This document shows positions 62,943 through 64,000 of a stretch of DNA of 64,000 nt, one piece after another. The stretch is from contig JADZAI010000071.1 in NCBI GenBank assembly GCA_020852655.1, forward strand, positions 1 through 64,000, read 5' to 3'. This DNA is from Alphaproteobacteria bacterium (GTDB taxonomy: Bacteria; Pseudomonadota; Alphaproteobacteria; Micropepsales; Micropepsaceae). How positions within the stretch are numbered: position 1 is the stretch's first letter; every line of letters begins with the position of its first letter. The position numbers and the translations under genes were made by a program. The notes under the pieces were generated by a model. The model had not been told where the DNA came from and searched no databases. It saw nothing but the letters and a program-made list of their open reading frames with translations.

Positions 62943-63647
62943 TCAGGCCGAGATCGCGCAGGGAAAGCCGAACGCATCGGCGTCGCCGTCGGCGCCGAAC
63001 ACCACCGCCTCGCCGCGCCACACCCGAAACGCCGACTGCAACACCGCCAGCGCATCGACGACATCGTCCGCCGTCGCGCCCTTCAGCCGCGTCGCCAGCG
63101 CGGCCGCCGGCACCCCGCACCGGCGCAGGACGGCGTGTCGTTCCGCGACACCCTCCGCCGTCTTCTTCGCATGCGCCATCGGCGCCTTGCCGTTGAGCGC
63201 CCAGAAACTCGTCTCCGGATGCACCTCCCGCAGCAGCGGCCGCAGGCCGGGTCGCGCGCCCAGCAGCGCGTCGATCTCGCGCATCTTCGGCAGGATGTTG
63301 AACGCCTGCTTGCTCAGCGCCCGCGGCGGATCGGAATGGGCGCGCGCCAGACGGCAGGCCTCCGTGTAGTCGCCGGCATAGACGGCGGCGCGACACGGCG
63401 TCGAAAACACCGACGACCGCCGCGGCCCCAGCACCTGGCGGATCAACCGCTCCGGCACGCGGCCCTCCGGCCCGATCCGCTCCGGCAAGCCGATCGTCAT
63501 GTCGATCCCGGCGAGCCCCGGCGCCTCGCCTTCGAACAATATCGCCAGCCGCGGGATGACCGCGATGTGGATGGCGGCGGGATCGTCCACCGGCGCCGAT
63601 GCCGCCACCCACCCGGCGCGGCATCCATCGAGGCCGTAGAGCCTCAC
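62943..63647 (-). CDS. DUF429 domain protein
   Basis: 234 residues from GTG 63645-63647: VRLYGLDGCRAGWVAA, then EAPGLAGIDMTIGLPERIGP, SSVFSTPCRAAVYAGDY and TADDVVDALAVLQSAFRVWR. DUF429 proteins have a ribonuclease-H/actin-like fold of predicted nuclease or regulatory type; function unknown. The start overlaps the stop of the upstream alpha-E gene (GTGA). A longer open frame upstream is an out-of-frame shadow. Confidence 0.8.
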   Translation of the reverse strand: MRLYGLDGCRAGWVAASAPVDDPAAIHIAVIPRLAILFEGEAPGLAGIDMTIGLPERIGPEGRVPERLIRQVLGPRRSSVFSTPCRAAVYAGDYTEACRLARAHSDPPRALSKQAFNILPKMREIDALLGARPGLRPLLREVHPETSFWALNGKAPMAHAKKTAEGVAERHAVLRRCGVPAAALATRLKGATADDVVDALAVLQSAFRVWRGEAVVFGADGDADAFGFPCAISA

Positions 63648-64000
63648 CGCTCCAGAACGTCTTCTAGGCCGTACGAGATATAGGTCGTGTAGACGGCGGT
63701 GTGGATCGCCTCGCACTGCTTCTGGATGCTGGTCAGGAACGGCGCGATGCCGCCCTGGACCACCTCGTCGATCGAGCCGAAATCGACGCTCGCCTTCATC
63801 CGCCCCGCCATCCGCGCGATCGCCGCCCGCCGGCTCTGCGGCGCGCCCGGCGCGATCTGCTCCAGCGCCGACTGCACCTTGTCGACGGCGAAGCGGATCG
63901 AATGGGGAAATTCCGGATCGAAGATCAGGAAGTCCGCGATCTTCCGCCAGGCGATTTGCGCCGTGTAGACCTTCGCGTAGGCCTCGAAGCCGGTGCACTG
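63644..64000 (-). CDS. Alpha-E domain protein, C-terminal part
   Basis: The frame runs off the window edge; visible residues begin QCTGFEAYAKVYTAQIAWRK, then DFLIFDPEFPHSIRFAVDKV. The pattern FLI-D-EFP-S-RF and the end YTTYISYGLEDVLER are those of alpha-E (DUF403) proteins, usually encoded with a circularly permuted ATP-grasp gene and a transglutaminase-like gene. Those partners would lie beyond 64000. Confidence 0.75.
   Translation of the reverse strand, partial: QCTGFEAYAKVYTAQIAWRKIADFLIFDPEFPHSIRFAVDKVQSALEQIAPGAPQSRRAAIARMAGRMKASVDFGSIDEVVQGGIAPFLTSIQKQCEAIHTAVYTTYISYGLEDVLER

Overview
The window is high-GC DNA from a flagellated alphaproteobacterium with Caulobacter-like motility control. 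The supporting signs are: a GTTC-N7-GTTC SOS box upstream of recA; CckA, the top kinase of the CtrA phosphorelay; TTAA-N7-TTAA CtrA boxes at flagellar promoters; FliX, FlaF and FlbT; sigma-54 promoters in front of late flagellar genes; and a FlmG-type glycosyltransferase beside a pseudaminic acid pathway. I cannot name the genus.

Layout. 1-5800: the 5' part of recA (with an in-frame amber codon), an MFS exporter, an ankyrin-repeat protein probably split by a frameshift, and a self-regulated Fic gene. 5800-12630: cckA, then flhB-fliR-fliQ-fliE-flgC-flgB (minus) facing fliO-fliP (plus). 12630-15420: four accessory genes. 15420-21680: fliL-fliM, a DUF6468-like gene, a motE-like gene and a 1201-residue TPR envelope protein, forming one minus-strand operon. 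21780-30100: aqpZ, flgF-flgG-flgA-flgH, a lipid kinase, dksA, fliX, and flgI with FlgJ-type and FlgN-type genes. 30170-33180: two glutathione transferases, a GFA protein, an XRE regulator and a small membrane protein. 33300-43700: a beta-propeller-repeat protein, a TPR glycosyltransferase, pseI and a pseF-pseG fusion, two methyltransferases and an iron-type alcohol dehydrogenase. 43660-48030: an accessory island with hicBA, a higB remnant plus higA, brnTA, a brnA remnant, a broken gene and an AT-rich gene with a nuclease-like motif, marked by two pairs of direct repeats. 48070-56590: split transketolase, SDR, ATP-grasp, a GH57-like protein, pseB and pseC. 56600-62950: three flagellin genes, flaG, flaF, flbT and a second TPR glycosyltransferase. 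The window ends in a DUF429 protein and the C-terminus of an alpha-E protein.

How it works together. CckA would drive CtrA, which acts at TTAA-N7-TTAA boxes at the early flagellar promoters. Late genes (flgF, flgI, the three flagellins) have sigma-54 -24/-12 promoters. A recurring dyad, CGGCA-N5-TGCCG, lies near both classes and is a good candidate for the FlbD (ftr) site. The flagellin leaders carry conserved stem-loops that could be FlbT targets. PseB, PseC, PseG, PseI and a PseF-type enzyme make CMP-pseudaminic acid (no PseH was seen here), and the TPR glycosyltransferases would put it on flagellin. The transketolase, Fe-ADH, SDR, ATP-grasp and GH57-like genes inside the same region are the best candidate for an undescribed flagellar-glycan pathway.
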